From Bacillota bacterium (GTDB lineage Bacteria; Bacillota; Clostridia; Christensenellales; Aristaeellaceae), in the NCBI GenBank assembly GCA_023459275.1, contig JAEWVC010000021.1:1-61221 (forward strand): 61,221 nt of DNA, written 5' to 3'. Below the pieces are notes generated by a model, which worked only from the letters and a program-made list of their open reading frames with translations, was not told the origin of the DNA and searched no databases. The position numbers and the translations under genes are program-made. This document shows, piece after piece, positions 24,466-32,534 of the stretch. Within the stretch, counting starts at the first letter, position 1. Each line of letters begins with the position of its first letter.

Positions 24466-25617
24466 CTACCTGCGAACAAATCTTGAAAGCATTCCGTAGT
24501 GCGCCTTCACCCGCTCCGCCGCGAAGCGGATTTCTTCCTCCGTGGTATAGGGCGACAGGCTGAAGCGGATGGCGCTTTCCGCGTCCCTTTGGGGCACGGC
24601 CATGGCCGTGAGCGTCTCCGATACCTTCTGCCGCCGGGAGGAGCAGGCAGAGCCCATGCTTACGTACACTTTGTCCCCGGCCAGGGCGTTGAGCATGGTT
24701 TCAGACCGCACAGGCGGCAGGGATACGTTCAGGATATGGGGGGCGCCGGCCGGGCTGCCCGGCGCCGGGCCGTTGACCCGCAGGTCCGGCACAGCCTCCC
24801 TCAAAAGCTCGTACAGCCGCCCCTTGAGGATGGCCATCCGCTCCGCCGCGCCGGCGGGATAGCTTTCAACCGCCGCCATAAGCCCCGCGATGCCCGGCGT
24901 GTTTTCCGTGCCGGAGCGCAGGCCCTTCTCCTGGCCGCCGCCAAACTCCCGGGGGGACAGTTTGTATCCTTTTTGAACGATCAGCGCGCCCACGCCCTTG
25001 GGGCCGTGGATCTTGTGCCCGCTCAGCGCGTAGGACTGCACGCCGCTTTCCGCCATGCCGAAAGGTACCCGCAAAAAGCCCTGCACCCCGTCCACATGGA
25101 CCGCCGCGCCGGGGCAAAGCCTGTCCCTGATGGCCGCGATCTCCCGGATGGGCTGGATGGCTCCCGTCTCGTTGTTTACCTGCATCACGCAAAGCAGGAG
25201 CACATCCTCCCCCAGCATGCCTTCCAGGGCATGAAGGTCCGCCGTGCCGTCCCTAAGAACAGGGATGGCCTGCGCCGTGTGGCCCATCCGCTGGGCCGCC
25301 AGGCAGCTTTGCTTTACCGCCGGATGCTCCACCGCCGTATACAGCACCCTGCCCGGTTTCTTCTGGCCGTCAAGGTATCCCAAAATGGCCAGATTGTCCG
25401 CTTCGGTGCCGCCGGAGGTGAAAATTGCTTCCCCCGGAAGATTCCCAAGGCGCGTAAAAAGCAACGCCCGGCACGCGGCCAGGCGCTTTTCCGCGTCAAG
25501 CGCGGGGCCGTAGGGGGAGGAGGGGTTGAAGTAGCCCTCCCGCATGGCCTGGGTGACGGCGTCCATCGCCGCCTCCGACGGCCTGGTGGTGGCGCTGTTG
25601 TCCAGATACGCTTCCAT
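24466..25617 (-). CDS. iscS: cysteine desulfurase (IscS/NifS family)
   Basis: This 383-residue PLP enzyme removes sulfur from cysteine to give alanine and an enzyme persulfide. It begins AYLDNSATTRPS, binds PLP through Lys in SGHKIHGPKGVGAL (~195-207), and has the catalytic cysteine loop SMGSACSSRRQKVSETL near residue 325. The start overlaps the preceding stop (TAATG). Coupling to thiI indicates sulfur delivery to tRNA or thiamine. No scaffold protein gene is nearby. Confidence 0.93.
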   Translation of the reverse strand: MEAYLDNSATTRPSEAAMDAVTQAMREGYFNPSSPYGPALDAEKRLAACRALLFTRLGNLPGEAIFTSGGTEADNLAILGYLDGQKKPGRVLYTAVEHPAVKQSCLAAQRMGHTAQAIPVLRDGTADLHALEGMLGEDVLLLCVMQVNNETGAIQPIREIAAIRDRLCPGAAVHVDGVQGFLRVPFGMAESGVQSYALSGHKIHGPKGVGALIVQKGYKLSPREFGGGQEKGLRSGTENTPGIAGLMAAVESYPAGAAERMAILKGRLYELLREAVPDLRVNGPAPGSPAGAPHILNVSLPPVRSETMLNALAGDKVYVSMGSACSSRRQKVSETLTAMAVPQRDAESAIRFSLSPYTTEEEIRFAAERVKAHYGMLSRFVRR

Positions 25618-26150
25618 TATGCCTGCCAGGCGCCCCTTTGCAAAAACTTTTTGATGATGTCCACCATTTCATCGGAAGGCTCCAATATGATCACGCGCTT
25701 GTTGCCGTCCTTGACGAAATAGAAGTAGTACAGCTCCGCGCCGCGGTTTAAAAACCAGTGTTCCCGCTTGATGCCCGGCATGGAGATGTACCTTTGGAAA
25801 GCGGAAGAGTTTACGGGGCCGAAGGCCTCCACGTTCTTGACCCGCATGGTGCCCAGGTTTTTGCGCTTCTGGTTGTTGAATACCTTGGCAAAATCCATTT
25901 CGCCGTTGGTAAAAGTATATTCAAATTCCGTGCGCAGCCTGTCCCGCCGAAGGAACAGCAAGACGGCGGAGCCGCCGCTGATCAGAAACACTGCGACGGC
26001 GTAGACCGAAAAGCCGCCGCTGAGCATCCCCTGCAGCACCATCATGGCGATGATGGCCATGATGACCATGATCACCACGGACATAAAGTACAGCGCTTCG
26101 TCCAGCCCTCTGCTTTTTTTGACCACGATCTCTTCCCTGAAATAATCCAT
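25617..26150 (-). CDS. DUF6106-like membrane protein
   Basis: The 177-residue protein begins with a short basic cytoplasmic segment (IVVKKSRGLDEAL). Two hydrophobic helices (~22-45 and ~50-68) and a soluble C-terminal domain follow, the latter with FEYTFTNGEMDFAKVFNNQKRK and VIILEPSDEMVDIIKKFL. The arrangement matches a Clostridia family of unknown function placed beside iscS/thiI. It overlaps iscS by one base. No catalytic motif is visible. Confidence 0.7.
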   Translation of the reverse strand: MDYFREEIVVKKSRGLDEALYFMSVVIMVIMAIIAMMVLQGMLSGGFSVYAVAVFLISGGSAVLLFLRRDRLRTEFEYTFTNGEMDFAKVFNNQKRKNLGTMRVKNVEAFGPVNSSAFQRYISMPGIKREHWFLNRGAELYYFYFVKDGNKRVIILEPSDEMVDIIKKFLQRGAWQA

Positions 26151-26172
26151 GGTTTCTTCCCCCTCGCGTAGT

Positions 26173-26622
26173 TTACAAAAGGAACAGACCGGTAACGGTC
26201 AGCCCCAGCAGCGCCCCGAAGAACACCTCCAGGGGCGTATGGCCGATAAGTTCCTTCAATTCGTCCTCAGTAATGCGCTTGCCGTCCACCAGGATGTCGT
26301 GGAGGATCTTGTTGATGACCACGGCCTGGGTACCCGTTTCCCGGCGCACGCCGGCGGCGTCGTACATCACGATCAGGGCCAGGGCGAAGGCGACGGCGAA
26401 GGCCGCCGTATCAAAGCCCGCCTGAATCCCGGTCATGGCCGCAAGGGACACCACCAGCGCCGTGTGGGAACTGGGCATGCCCCCGGACCCCAGCCACCTG
26501 TGCCAGTTGAACTCGTGCTCCACCAGGTAGTAGATGGGCACCTTCAGCGCCTGGGCAATGAACCAGGAGGTCATGGCGCAAATAAGAACCCTGTTTTTAA
26601 AAATTTCCGCGATCGTATGCAA
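26173..26622 (-). CDS. divergent PAP2-family membrane protein (DUF212, YuiD-like)
   Basis: This 149-residue membrane protein has about four hydrophobic segments. GSGGMPSSHTALVVSL (~46-61) is the family version of the PAP2 phosphatase signature, and YDAAGVRRETGTQA follows at ~87-100. In many Clostridia it sits between ispA and dxs, and lipid-phosphate hydrolysis has been proposed but not shown. A TTG at 26622 is the first possible start because a stop codon lies directly 5'. Here dxs is missing downstream. Confidence 0.8.
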   Translation of the reverse strand: MHTIAEIFKNRVLICAMTSWFIAQALKVPIYYLVEHEFNWHRWLGSGGMPSSHTALVVSLAAMTGIQAGFDTAAFAVAFALALIVMYDAAGVRRETGTQAVVINKILHDILVDGKRITEDELKELIGHTPLEVFFGALLGLTVTGLFLL

Positions 26623-26659
26623 TCAATCAACCGCCCCTTGTCCGCTATCGGCGACAAGC

Positions 26660-27556
26660 TTATTGTACCCGGTGAAGCATGCTTTGCGCAAGGGATGCCA
26701 GAAAGTTTCCCCGTTCCCCAAAGGCGGACAAGGCCTCCGCAGCCGCCGCCACATGGTTCTGGGCGTCCTTGCGCGCCTGCTCCGCACCCACGCAGGCCGG
26801 CCAGGTAAGCTTTTGGTGCCTTGCGTCCATGCCTGTGCGCTTGCCCATCAGCTTTTCGTCCCCGGTGAGGTCCATCAAATCATCGGCGATCTGGAAAGCC
26901 AGCCCGGCGTGATAGCCGTAGGCGGAACCCGCGCGCAGTTCTTCTTCGGTGCATCCCGCCAGGGTAAGCCCGGCCTCCGCGGCACCGGTGATCATATCCG
27001 CCGTCTTGTGGCGGTGGATGGCGGTCACCAGCGCGATCTCCGGCGCGTGGCCCTCCATGGACACATCCAGGGATTGCCCGGCCACCATCCCTGTGACCCC
27101 GGCCCTTTTCGCCAGGACCGCCATGGCGGAAACCGCCGCCGGCGTTCCAAGCTTCACCGCCTGGGCGAGCATGGTTTCATAGGCCAGGTTGAGCAGCCCA
27201 TCCCCGGCAAGAATGGCCATGGCCTCCCCGTATACCTTGTGGCAGGTGGGCCTGCCCCGGCGCAGGTCATCGTCATCCATGGCGGGCAGATCATCGTGGA
27301 TCAGGGAATAGGTGTGGATCATCTCCAGCGCGGCGGCGTAGGGAAGCGCCGGGGCAACATCCCCGCTTTTCAGGGCATAGGCCGCCAGCAGCAGCACAGG
27401 CCGAAGCCGCTTGCCGCCGCCCAGAAGGCTGTAGCGCATAGCCTCCCCCAAAAGCCCGGGGACCTGATCCCCCTCTGGCACCGTGCCGCCCGGGCGGATG
27501 GACTCCCCAAGGGCCTTTTCCACCAGCAGCCGGTAACCGTCGTACCGCTCGTCCAT
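26660..27556 (-). CDS. ispA: short-chain polyprenyl (farnesyl/geranyl) diphosphate synthase
   Basis: This 298-residue all-helical enzyme condenses isopentenyl diphosphate with allylic diphosphates. Both aspartate-rich motifs are intact: LIHDDLPAMDDDDLRRGRP (~81-99) and FQIADDLMDLTGD (~222-234). The GGKRLRPVL substrate motif is present near 45. AAGGAG lies seven bases before ATG 27556. It follows xseB by 10 bp in the classical xseA-xseB-ispA order, feeding quinone, undecaprenyl or carotenoid pathways. Product chain length cannot be fixed from sequence. Confidence 0.93.
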   Translation of the reverse strand: MDERYDGYRLLVEKALGESIRPGGTVPEGDQVPGLLGEAMRYSLLGGGKRLRPVLLLAAYALKSGDVAPALPYAAALEMIHTYSLIHDDLPAMDDDDLRRGRPTCHKVYGEAMAILAGDGLLNLAYETMLAQAVKLGTPAAVSAMAVLAKRAGVTGMVAGQSLDVSMEGHAPEIALVTAIHRHKTADMITGAAEAGLTLAGCTEEELRAGSAYGYHAGLAFQIADDLMDLTGDEKLMGKRTGMDARHQKLTWPACVGAEQARKDAQNHVAAAAEALSAFGERGNFLASLAQSMLHRVQ

Positions 27557-27566
27557 GCCGTTCTCC

Positions 27567-27830
27567 TTATGCATTATCCTCCGGCGCCGCGCCGCTTCCT
27601 GAGAAAGCGACGGTTTGCTCCTGCATTTCGCCACCCTTTTCGGAAAGCTCCGCCAGGCGGCCCTGGGCCTTTTCCAGCTGCTTTTGCAGGCCCTTGGAAA
27701 GGGCGACGCCCTCCTCATACAAACGCAGGGTTTCCTCCAGCGTTCCGCCGCCCGCCTCCATGGTTTTCACCAATGTTTCCAGCCGTTCCAGCGTCGTTTC
27801 GAAGGATTCCGGGTTTTTTGTTTCACTCAA
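27567..27830 (-). CDS. xseB: exodeoxyribonuclease VII small subunit
   Basis: The 87-residue helical protein has the family core FETTLERLETLVKTMEAG, LEETLRLYEEGVAL and LEKAQGRL. Several XseB copies wrap the XseA subunit to form the single-strand exonuclease. Translation starts at TTG 27830 with GGAGGG about nine bases upstream, inside the end of xseA. The two genes overlap by eight bases. The C-terminal ~20 residues are variable and acidic. Confidence 0.92.
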   Translation of the reverse strand: MSETKNPESFETTLERLETLVKTMEAGGGTLEETLRLYEEGVALSKGLQKQLEKAQGRLAELSEKGGEMQEQTVAFSGSGAAPEDNA

Positions 27831-29043
27831 AGGGGTTTCCCTCCTTAACCGTAAGCGCTTCGGCCTGCACCCGGCCGTCTTTGAACAAAACTGTCAGCCT
27901 GTCGCCTAAAAGAACGGCACCGGCCCCCTTTACGGGCACCCCATCCTTCAATGCCAAAGCGTAGCCGCGCCTTAACACCTGGGCGGGGCCCAAGGCTTCC
28001 AGCCTGGCCTGCGCCGCCTTTAGCCTGGCCTCCCTAAGGGAAAGCCCCGCACGCAAGGCGTTTTGCAGCCGTTCCTTGAGCATTTCCGACATATGCAGCG
28101 CACCCAGAAGCCGGACGCTGGGGTGCAGCGACTGCAGCCGGCTTTTAACGGTGAGCAGCCTTTGGCGCTTGCCCAAAAGCGCGCTTTCGGCCCCGCGCCT
28201 CAGTTGCGATTCCAGTTGCAATACCGCCGCCAGCAGTTCATCCCGGATAGGCACGGCCAGTTCCGCCGCCGCGGAGGGTGTGGGCGCCCGCATGTCCGCC
28301 GCAAAATCGGCGATGGTGAAATCCGTTTCATGCCCCACGGCGGAGATCACCGGCACAGGGGAGGCGGCGATGGCCCGGGCCACCGCTTCCTCGTTGAAGG
28401 CCCACAGGTCCTCCATGGAGCCGCCGCCGCGGCCCACGATAATCACCGATATAGTGGGGACACGGCCCAGCGCCTCAATGCCCGCGGCAATCTGCTCCGC
28501 CGCGCCTTCCCCCTGCACCGCGGCGGGATAGAGCACAAGATCCATGCCCGGATGCCGCCGCCAGGCCACGTTGCAGATGTCCCTAATCACCGCCCCGGTG
28601 CGGGAGGTGACGATGCCCACCCGATTTGGCATAAGGGGCAGCGGGCGCTTGCGGGCAACATCGAAGAGCCCTTCCTTTTGCAACTGGGCCTTCAATTGCT
28701 CAAAGCGCAGAAACAGGTCGCCCAGGCCGTCCTCCCGCATCCCCTCGGCGTAGAACTGATAGGCCCCGTCCCTTGTAAACAGGCCCACGCTCCCCGTGAG
28801 GACCACCTGCAAGCCATCCCTTGGCGCAAGGCGCACGGAGAGGTTATGCTGCCTGAACATGACGCAGTTGATCCTGGCCTGGTCGTCTTTTAAGGAGAAA
28901 TACCAGTGCCCGGAGGTGTGGCGCTTGAAGTTGCTGATTTCGCCCTTCAGGCGCATGCCGTTGAGCATGGGGTCCATGGCCAGGCTGCGGCGGACGTATT
29001 CATTCAGTTCGGATACGGTCAAGGACCGGTCAGCCGCTTTCAT
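27823..29043 (-). CDS. xseA: exodeoxyribonuclease VII large subunit
   Basis: This 406-residue nuclease subunit has an N-terminal OB fold (LTVSELNEYVRRSLAMDP, GEISNFKRHTSGHWYFSLKD). The catalytic domain carries RVGIVTSRTGAVIRDI and VGRGGGSMEDLWAFNEE, and a long helical C-terminus binds XseB. It degrades single-stranded DNA in repair. It overlaps folD by 14 bases and has only a weak ribosome-binding site, so its translation is probably coupled. Confidence 0.95.
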   Translation of the reverse strand: MKAADRSLTVSELNEYVRRSLAMDPMLNGMRLKGEISNFKRHTSGHWYFSLKDDQARINCVMFRQHNLSVRLAPRDGLQVVLTGSVGLFTRDGAYQFYAEGMREDGLGDLFLRFEQLKAQLQKEGLFDVARKRPLPLMPNRVGIVTSRTGAVIRDICNVAWRRHPGMDLVLYPAAVQGEGAAEQIAAGIEALGRVPTISVIIVGRGGGSMEDLWAFNEEAVARAIAASPVPVISAVGHETDFTIADFAADMRAPTPSAAAELAVPIRDELLAAVLQLESQLRRGAESALLGKRQRLLTVKSRLQSLHPSVRLLGALHMSEMLKERLQNALRAGLSLREARLKAAQARLEALGPAQVLRRGYALALKDGVPVKGAGAVLLGDRLTVLFKDGRVQAEALTVKEGNPFE

Positions 29044-29899
29044 GTCGCTTCTTTTCCAGCCGTTTCCGGGCCGCGTCCACGGTATTGCGCATGAGCATGG
29101 CCACCGTCATCAGCCCCACGCCGCCGGGCACCGGGGAAATATATCCGGCAGCCTGGGAGGCGGTCTCGAAATCCACATCGCCCACCACTTTGCCGTCCAC
29201 CCGGTTGATGCCCACGTCGATGACCACCGCGCCGGGTTTTACCATATCGCCGGTGATGAATTTGGGCCTGCCCACCGCCGCCACCAGGATATCGGCCCGG
29301 CGGGTATGGGCGGCCAGATCCCTGGTGCGGGAATGGCATACGGTGACCGTGGCGTTCTCCTGCAAGAGCAGCATGGCAATGGGCTTGCCCACGTTGTTGC
29401 TGCGGCCCACCACCACGGCCTCCTTACCGGAGATGGGCACGCCGGTGGATTTGATCATATGCAGCACGCCCTTGGGGGTGCAGGCCACGATGGTCTCCAT
29501 CCCGGCAAAGAGCTTACCCATGTTCTTGATGTGGAAGCCGTCCACATCCTTTTCCGGCTGGATCAGGGACAGGGCCGCGGCCTCGTCCATATGCCCGGGC
29601 AGGGGAACCTGCACCAGGATGCCGTCCACGGCCTCATCCCTGTTGAACTGATGGATCAGGCCTTCCAGTTCCTTTTGCGTGGTGGATTCCGGCAGGCGCA
29701 GCACCGTGGAAGCGATGCCCACCTGCTGGCAGGCTTTCTCCTTGTTGCGCACATAAATCTGGCTGCCGGGGTCGTCCCCCACCAGGATCACCGCCAGGCC
29801 GGGCACCACGCCCGCGGCCTTCAGCGATTCCGTTTCCAGGCGAAGCTCTTCCTTCAAGGCCGCCGAAAGCGCCTTGCCGTCAATCAATTGTGCCGCCAT
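29030..29899 (-). CDS. folD: bifunctional methylenetetrahydrofolate dehydrogenase/cyclohydrolase
   Basis: This 289-residue enzyme interconverts methylene-, methenyl- and formyl-tetrahydrofolate. It shows VGDDPGSQIYVRNKEKACQQVGI with the catalytic Lys, GILVQVPLPGH, PCTPKGV-like ACTPKGVL, VVGRSNNVGKP for NADP, and the C-terminal PGGVGLMTVAMLM. ATG 29899 has AAAGGA eight bases upstream; an ATG nine bases earlier is possible. It overlaps the M22-type gene by 20 bases and xseA by 14. Confidence 0.95.
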   Translation of the reverse strand: MAAQLIDGKALSAALKEELRLETESLKAAGVVPGLAVILVGDDPGSQIYVRNKEKACQQVGIASTVLRLPESTTQKELEGLIHQFNRDEAVDGILVQVPLPGHMDEAAALSLIQPEKDVDGFHIKNMGKLFAGMETIVACTPKGVLHMIKSTGVPISGKEAVVVGRSNNVGKPIAMLLLQENATVTVCHSRTRDLAAHTRRADILVAAVGRPKFITGDMVKPGAVVIDVGINRVDGKVVGDVDFETASQAAGYISPVPGGVGLMTVAMLMRNTVDAARKRLEKKRHESG

Positions 29900-30860
29900 G
29901 CTCCTCATCCTTTCCGATGCCTTTGTATTTGTGAAGCCCGATGAGCGCCACGCCCACCGCATTGTCCCCGGAATATTCCGGGCGGCCAAAGTACGCTTTC
30001 ATCTCCGGGGCTATTTTTTGAAGCCGCTTTTGAAGCATCTGCCGGAAAAGCATGGAAGAGGCCACGCCCCCCGCCAGCAGCGCCTTGGAAAGCCCGGTTT
30101 TGCGGCCGGCTCCGGCCACAAGCCGCGCCACGGTGCGGGCCAGGAAATCAAAAACCTCCGCCGCCGCGTCCTCCGGCGATTTTTCACCTGTTTCCAGCCA
30201 GCCCGTAACCCGGGTTTCCGCGCCGGAGAGGTGGCATTTCAGGTCTTCCTCCGCCATATTAACCGGCAGCAGGCTTTGGGGCGTTCCCCTTTCGGCCAGC
30301 TTTTCCAGGTGCGGCCCGCAGGGGAAGGGGAGGTGAAGCTTAACGCCTACCCTGTCCACCAGCTGCCCGGCGTGCAAGTCCAGGGTCCCGCCCAGGCAGG
30401 CGATAGCGTCACCCCGCACATGCAGCACCTCCGTGGTGCCCCCGGAAAGGTGCAGCGCCAGAAATTCCCGGGCGTTCAAGCCGGAATCCACCCGGGCGGC
30501 CCACACGTGCCCCGCCTGGTGGGTGGCCGCAAAAAAAGGGATGTTCATAAGGGCGGCCAGGCCGCGCCCCTGGGCATCCCCCGGGACAAACACGGGCATA
30601 TAGGAGTCTTCCGCGTCCCTGGGCCTCTGGGAAGCGCAGACAGCGGCGATTTCGTGCGGGGCGGCGGCCTGGGCAAGCTCCGCAAGAAGCTCCGGAAGCT
30701 GCCTGATGTGCGCGAACACCGCGTCGCTCTGCCGAAGCCCCCTTTGCCCCGCCGCCACCGGCAGCAGCCTGCGGAGGCTTGCCAAGACGCGCCCAGTTTC
30801 GTCCACCGCGGCCACGGAGGTGGTGTAGCAGCTTGTGTCCAGCCCGATGATGGCTTTCAC
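29880..30860 (-). CDS. M22-type Kae1/TsaD paralogue of unknown function
   Basis: This 326-residue ASKHA-fold protein begins IIGLDTSCYTTSVAAVDETGRV. It keeps two metal-type histidines in HQAGH (114-118), where TsaD has HMEGH, and LSGGTTEVLHV for nucleotide binding. A late AGGVASSMLFR loop is also present. The Glu-for-Ala and other differences, and the shorter sequence, set it apart from the TsaD that makes t6A in tRNA. Similar genes follow nusB in several Clostridia. It overlaps nusB by four bases. A tRNA-related role is possible but unproven. Confidence 0.75.
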   Translation of the reverse strand: MKAIIGLDTSCYTTSVAAVDETGRVLASLRRLLPVAAGQRGLRQSDAVFAHIRQLPELLAELAQAAAPHEIAAVCASQRPRDAEDSYMPVFVPGDAQGRGLAALMNIPFFAATHQAGHVWAARVDSGLNAREFLALHLSGGTTEVLHVRGDAIACLGGTLDLHAGQLVDRVGVKLHLPFPCGPHLEKLAERGTPQSLLPVNMAEEDLKCHLSGAETRVTGWLETGEKSPEDAAAEVFDFLARTVARLVAGAGRKTGLSKALLAGGVASSMLFRQMLQKRLQKIAPEMKAYFGRPEYSGDNAVGVALIGLHKYKGIGKDEEHGGTID

Positions 30861-31291
30861 TTGCGCGCCGCCGCCTCTTTCCTGCGCAGGATGGAGCCCA
30901 GCACGCCGTTGATAAAGCGGCCGCCCGCGGGATCGGAATACTTGCCCGCCAGTTCCACCGCCTCGTTGATGGCCACGCTGCCGGGCACATCCTCCCTAAA
31001 GAGGATCTCGTAGGCCGCCAGGCGCAGGATGGTTAAATCCACCCTGGCCATGCGGTCAAGCGGCCAGTCCACGCTGAATTCCCGAATATTGCCGTCGATC
31101 TCCGCCTGGTGGGCCACAACGCCCGCCAGCACATCGTCTATATACGCCTGATCGTCCCGGGAGGGCTTGGCGGCATTGCCCTCCCCAAGCTGCTCATAGA
31201 CCAGCTCCAGCGTTTCCCCGCCGCCCTGTCCGCCCATCAGCCGTTCATAGGTGAGCTGCATCGCCGCCGCACGTGCGGTTGTACGCGCCAT
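30857..31291 (-). CDS. nusB: transcription antitermination factor NusB
   Basis: The 144-residue all-helical protein begins MARTTARAAAMQLTYE and carries RVDLTILRLAAYEILF and VAINEAVELAGKYSDPAGGRFINGVL, the diagnostic NusB segments. NusB with NusE binds boxA of rRNA leaders and lets RNA polymerase read through. It lies between the Asp23/AmaP/DUF2273 group and folD in the long minus-strand run. GGAG precedes the start by about ten bases. Confidence 0.95.
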   Translation of the reverse strand: MARTTARAAAMQLTYERLMGGQGGGETLELVYEQLGEGNAAKPSRDDQAYIDDVLAGVVAHQAEIDGNIREFSVDWPLDRMARVDLTILRLAAYEILFREDVPGSVAINEAVELAGKYSDPAGGRFINGVLGSILRRKEAAARK

Positions 31292-31324
31292 ATTGTAAGC
31301 ACTCCGTTCCCTTGCGGTTCCCGC

Positions 31325-31564
31325 TCAGCCGTTTTGCCTGGGCGGAAAGATTTTGTTGATCCAGTTTTTGAGGGTGGCCGGCTTATTCTTGACGCCGCCC
31401 AGGAACATGCCCAGGAAGAAAAGCGCGGCAACAAACAGCGTTTTGAAAAAGCCCAGGAAAAGAAACATGAAGGCCAGCGCCAGAAAGCCCAGCGCGTAGA
31501 AGAAGCCGCCTTGGGGCGTTCCTGCCTTGAACAGTTCCCTGAAAAACTCCTCAACGCTTTTCAT
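31325..31564 (-). CDS. DUF2273-like small membrane protein
   Basis: The 79-residue protein has two hydrophobic segments (~22-40 and ~43-58) and a basic C-terminus (LKNWINKIFPPRQNG). Small DUF2273 proteins commonly accompany Asp23 and AmaP, which is the order here. I chose ATG 31564 because AGGAGG lies nine bases upstream. It overlaps the end of amaP by 14 bases. Its function is unknown beyond a likely role at the membrane with AmaP. Confidence 0.72.
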   Translation of the reverse strand: MKSVEEFFRELFKAGTPQGGFFYALGFLALAFMFLFLGFFKTLFVAALFFLGMFLGGVKNKPATLKNWINKIFPPRQNG

Positions 31565-32453
31565 CGTCCGCAACCTCCTGCTCCTCGGGGTCAGAGGTTT
31601 CCGGCGGGGAAGCCGCCTGTGCCTCCTCCGCGGGCGGGAGCACGGGCTCCGCCGGGACCGGTTCCTCCGAAACGGTCAGTTCCGGGGGCATGGGCACGAT
31701 GGCAGGCTGCTCCTTGTGCCCGAACAGCCGCTGGTGCAGCGGGCGCTTCTTCTCCTCGGCAAGGGGCTCCGGGAATTCCGGGGCCTTGGGCTCCGGAGGT
31801 GTCTTGGGCACTGCCGGCGGGACCGGCTGCTCGGTGATCTTTACCGGTTCGGGGGGCTCAATGGGATCCGCCTTGGGCGGGGTCGGCAGCAGCGTTTCCG
31901 GCACGGCAAAGGGGCTGTTCTCCGCCTTTGCGCCGGTGGTTTCCACCTCCACCCGCACTTCCTTGACATCGATGCCCGAACAGGAGGTGATGTACTGCTT
32001 GATCTGCTTTTGCAGCGTGTTCACCACCAGGGGGATGCTTACCCCGCCGGCCAGGCCGATGCGCAGGTCCACGACCACGCCGTCCCTGGTATTTTCGATG
32101 CGGTTGCTGACCACCGTTAGTTCCTGATGCTTGTCAACGCATTTTTGCACCAGGTTCTCCATGGCGTGGATGGAAATACTCAGCTGCCCGTGCTCCGTCC
32201 GCTGCATCACGAAGCCCTTTTTGCTCTGGCGGCGGAAAAGCAGCGCCATGCTGTTCGCGCCCAGCAGCGCCATCACCACGCCAAGGCCCAGCGCCACGAA
32301 GAGCAGGGTGCGGTCAACCTCCTGCTCTGTCAGCGCCGTCAGATTGTCGCCCGGGATGGCCCCCACGGCCCACAGGAAAATTGCAAGCCCGCTTAAAAAG
32401 AGCAGGAACCCTGCCAATGCCGCCAGCAGGCGGTCCAGGAAACGCATCCTCAC
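31551..32453 (-). CDS. amaP: alkaline shock response membrane anchor AmaP
   Basis: This ~300-residue protein has two N-terminal membrane helices (~5-30 and ~45-70) and an Asp23-like domain at ~80-175 (TEHGQLSISIHAMENLVQKC). A long proline/glutamate-rich tail follows from ~185. AmaP anchors Asp23 at the membrane in Gram-positive bacteria. GTG 32453 has GGAGG at eight bases; ATG 32447 is the alternative. The extended P/E tail is unusual and mirrors the acidic tail of the neighbouring Asp23 protein. Confidence 0.85.
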   Translation of the reverse strand: MRMRFLDRLLAALAGFLLFLSGLAIFLWAVGAIPGDNLTALTEQEVDRTLLFVALGLGVVMALLGANSMALLFRRQSKKGFVMQRTEHGQLSISIHAMENLVQKCVDKHQELTVVSNRIENTRDGVVVDLRIGLAGGVSIPLVVNTLQKQIKQYITSCSGIDVKEVRVEVETTGAKAENSPFAVPETLLPTPPKADPIEPPEPVKITEQPVPPAVPKTPPEPKAPEFPEPLAEEKKRPLHQRLFGHKEQPAIVPMPPELTVSEEPVPAEPVLPPAEEAQAASPPETSDPEEQEVADDEKR

Positions 32454-32502
32454 GAATCGCACCTCCCCTATCGTTGCGCCCGCGGGCGCAAAGTAAAAGC
32501 CA

Positions 32503-32523
32503 CCGGCAGGCGTATCCTGCCGG
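32503..32523 (-). terminator. hairpin with T-run between asp23 and amaP
   Basis: The 8-bp stem CCGGCAGG/CCTGCCGG has loop ATACG on the minus strand and is followed by TGGCTTTT. It is likely a partial terminator that sets more Asp23 than AmaP. A second palindrome, TTGCGCCCGCGGGCGCAA, lies at 32474-32491. Confidence 0.6.
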
Positions 32524-32534
32524 CTGCTTCAGGT

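Noticed and set aside
23235..24563. A 442-codon plus-strand frame opposite thiI
   Set aside because: The translation is His/Gly-rich noise; thiI on the other strand has all its motifs.
29880..30860. Annotation as TsaD (t6A synthesis)
   Set aside because: The metal-site segment is HQAGH, not the HMEGH type, and the overall sequence is shorter and more divergent than TsaD; it is better called a paralogue.
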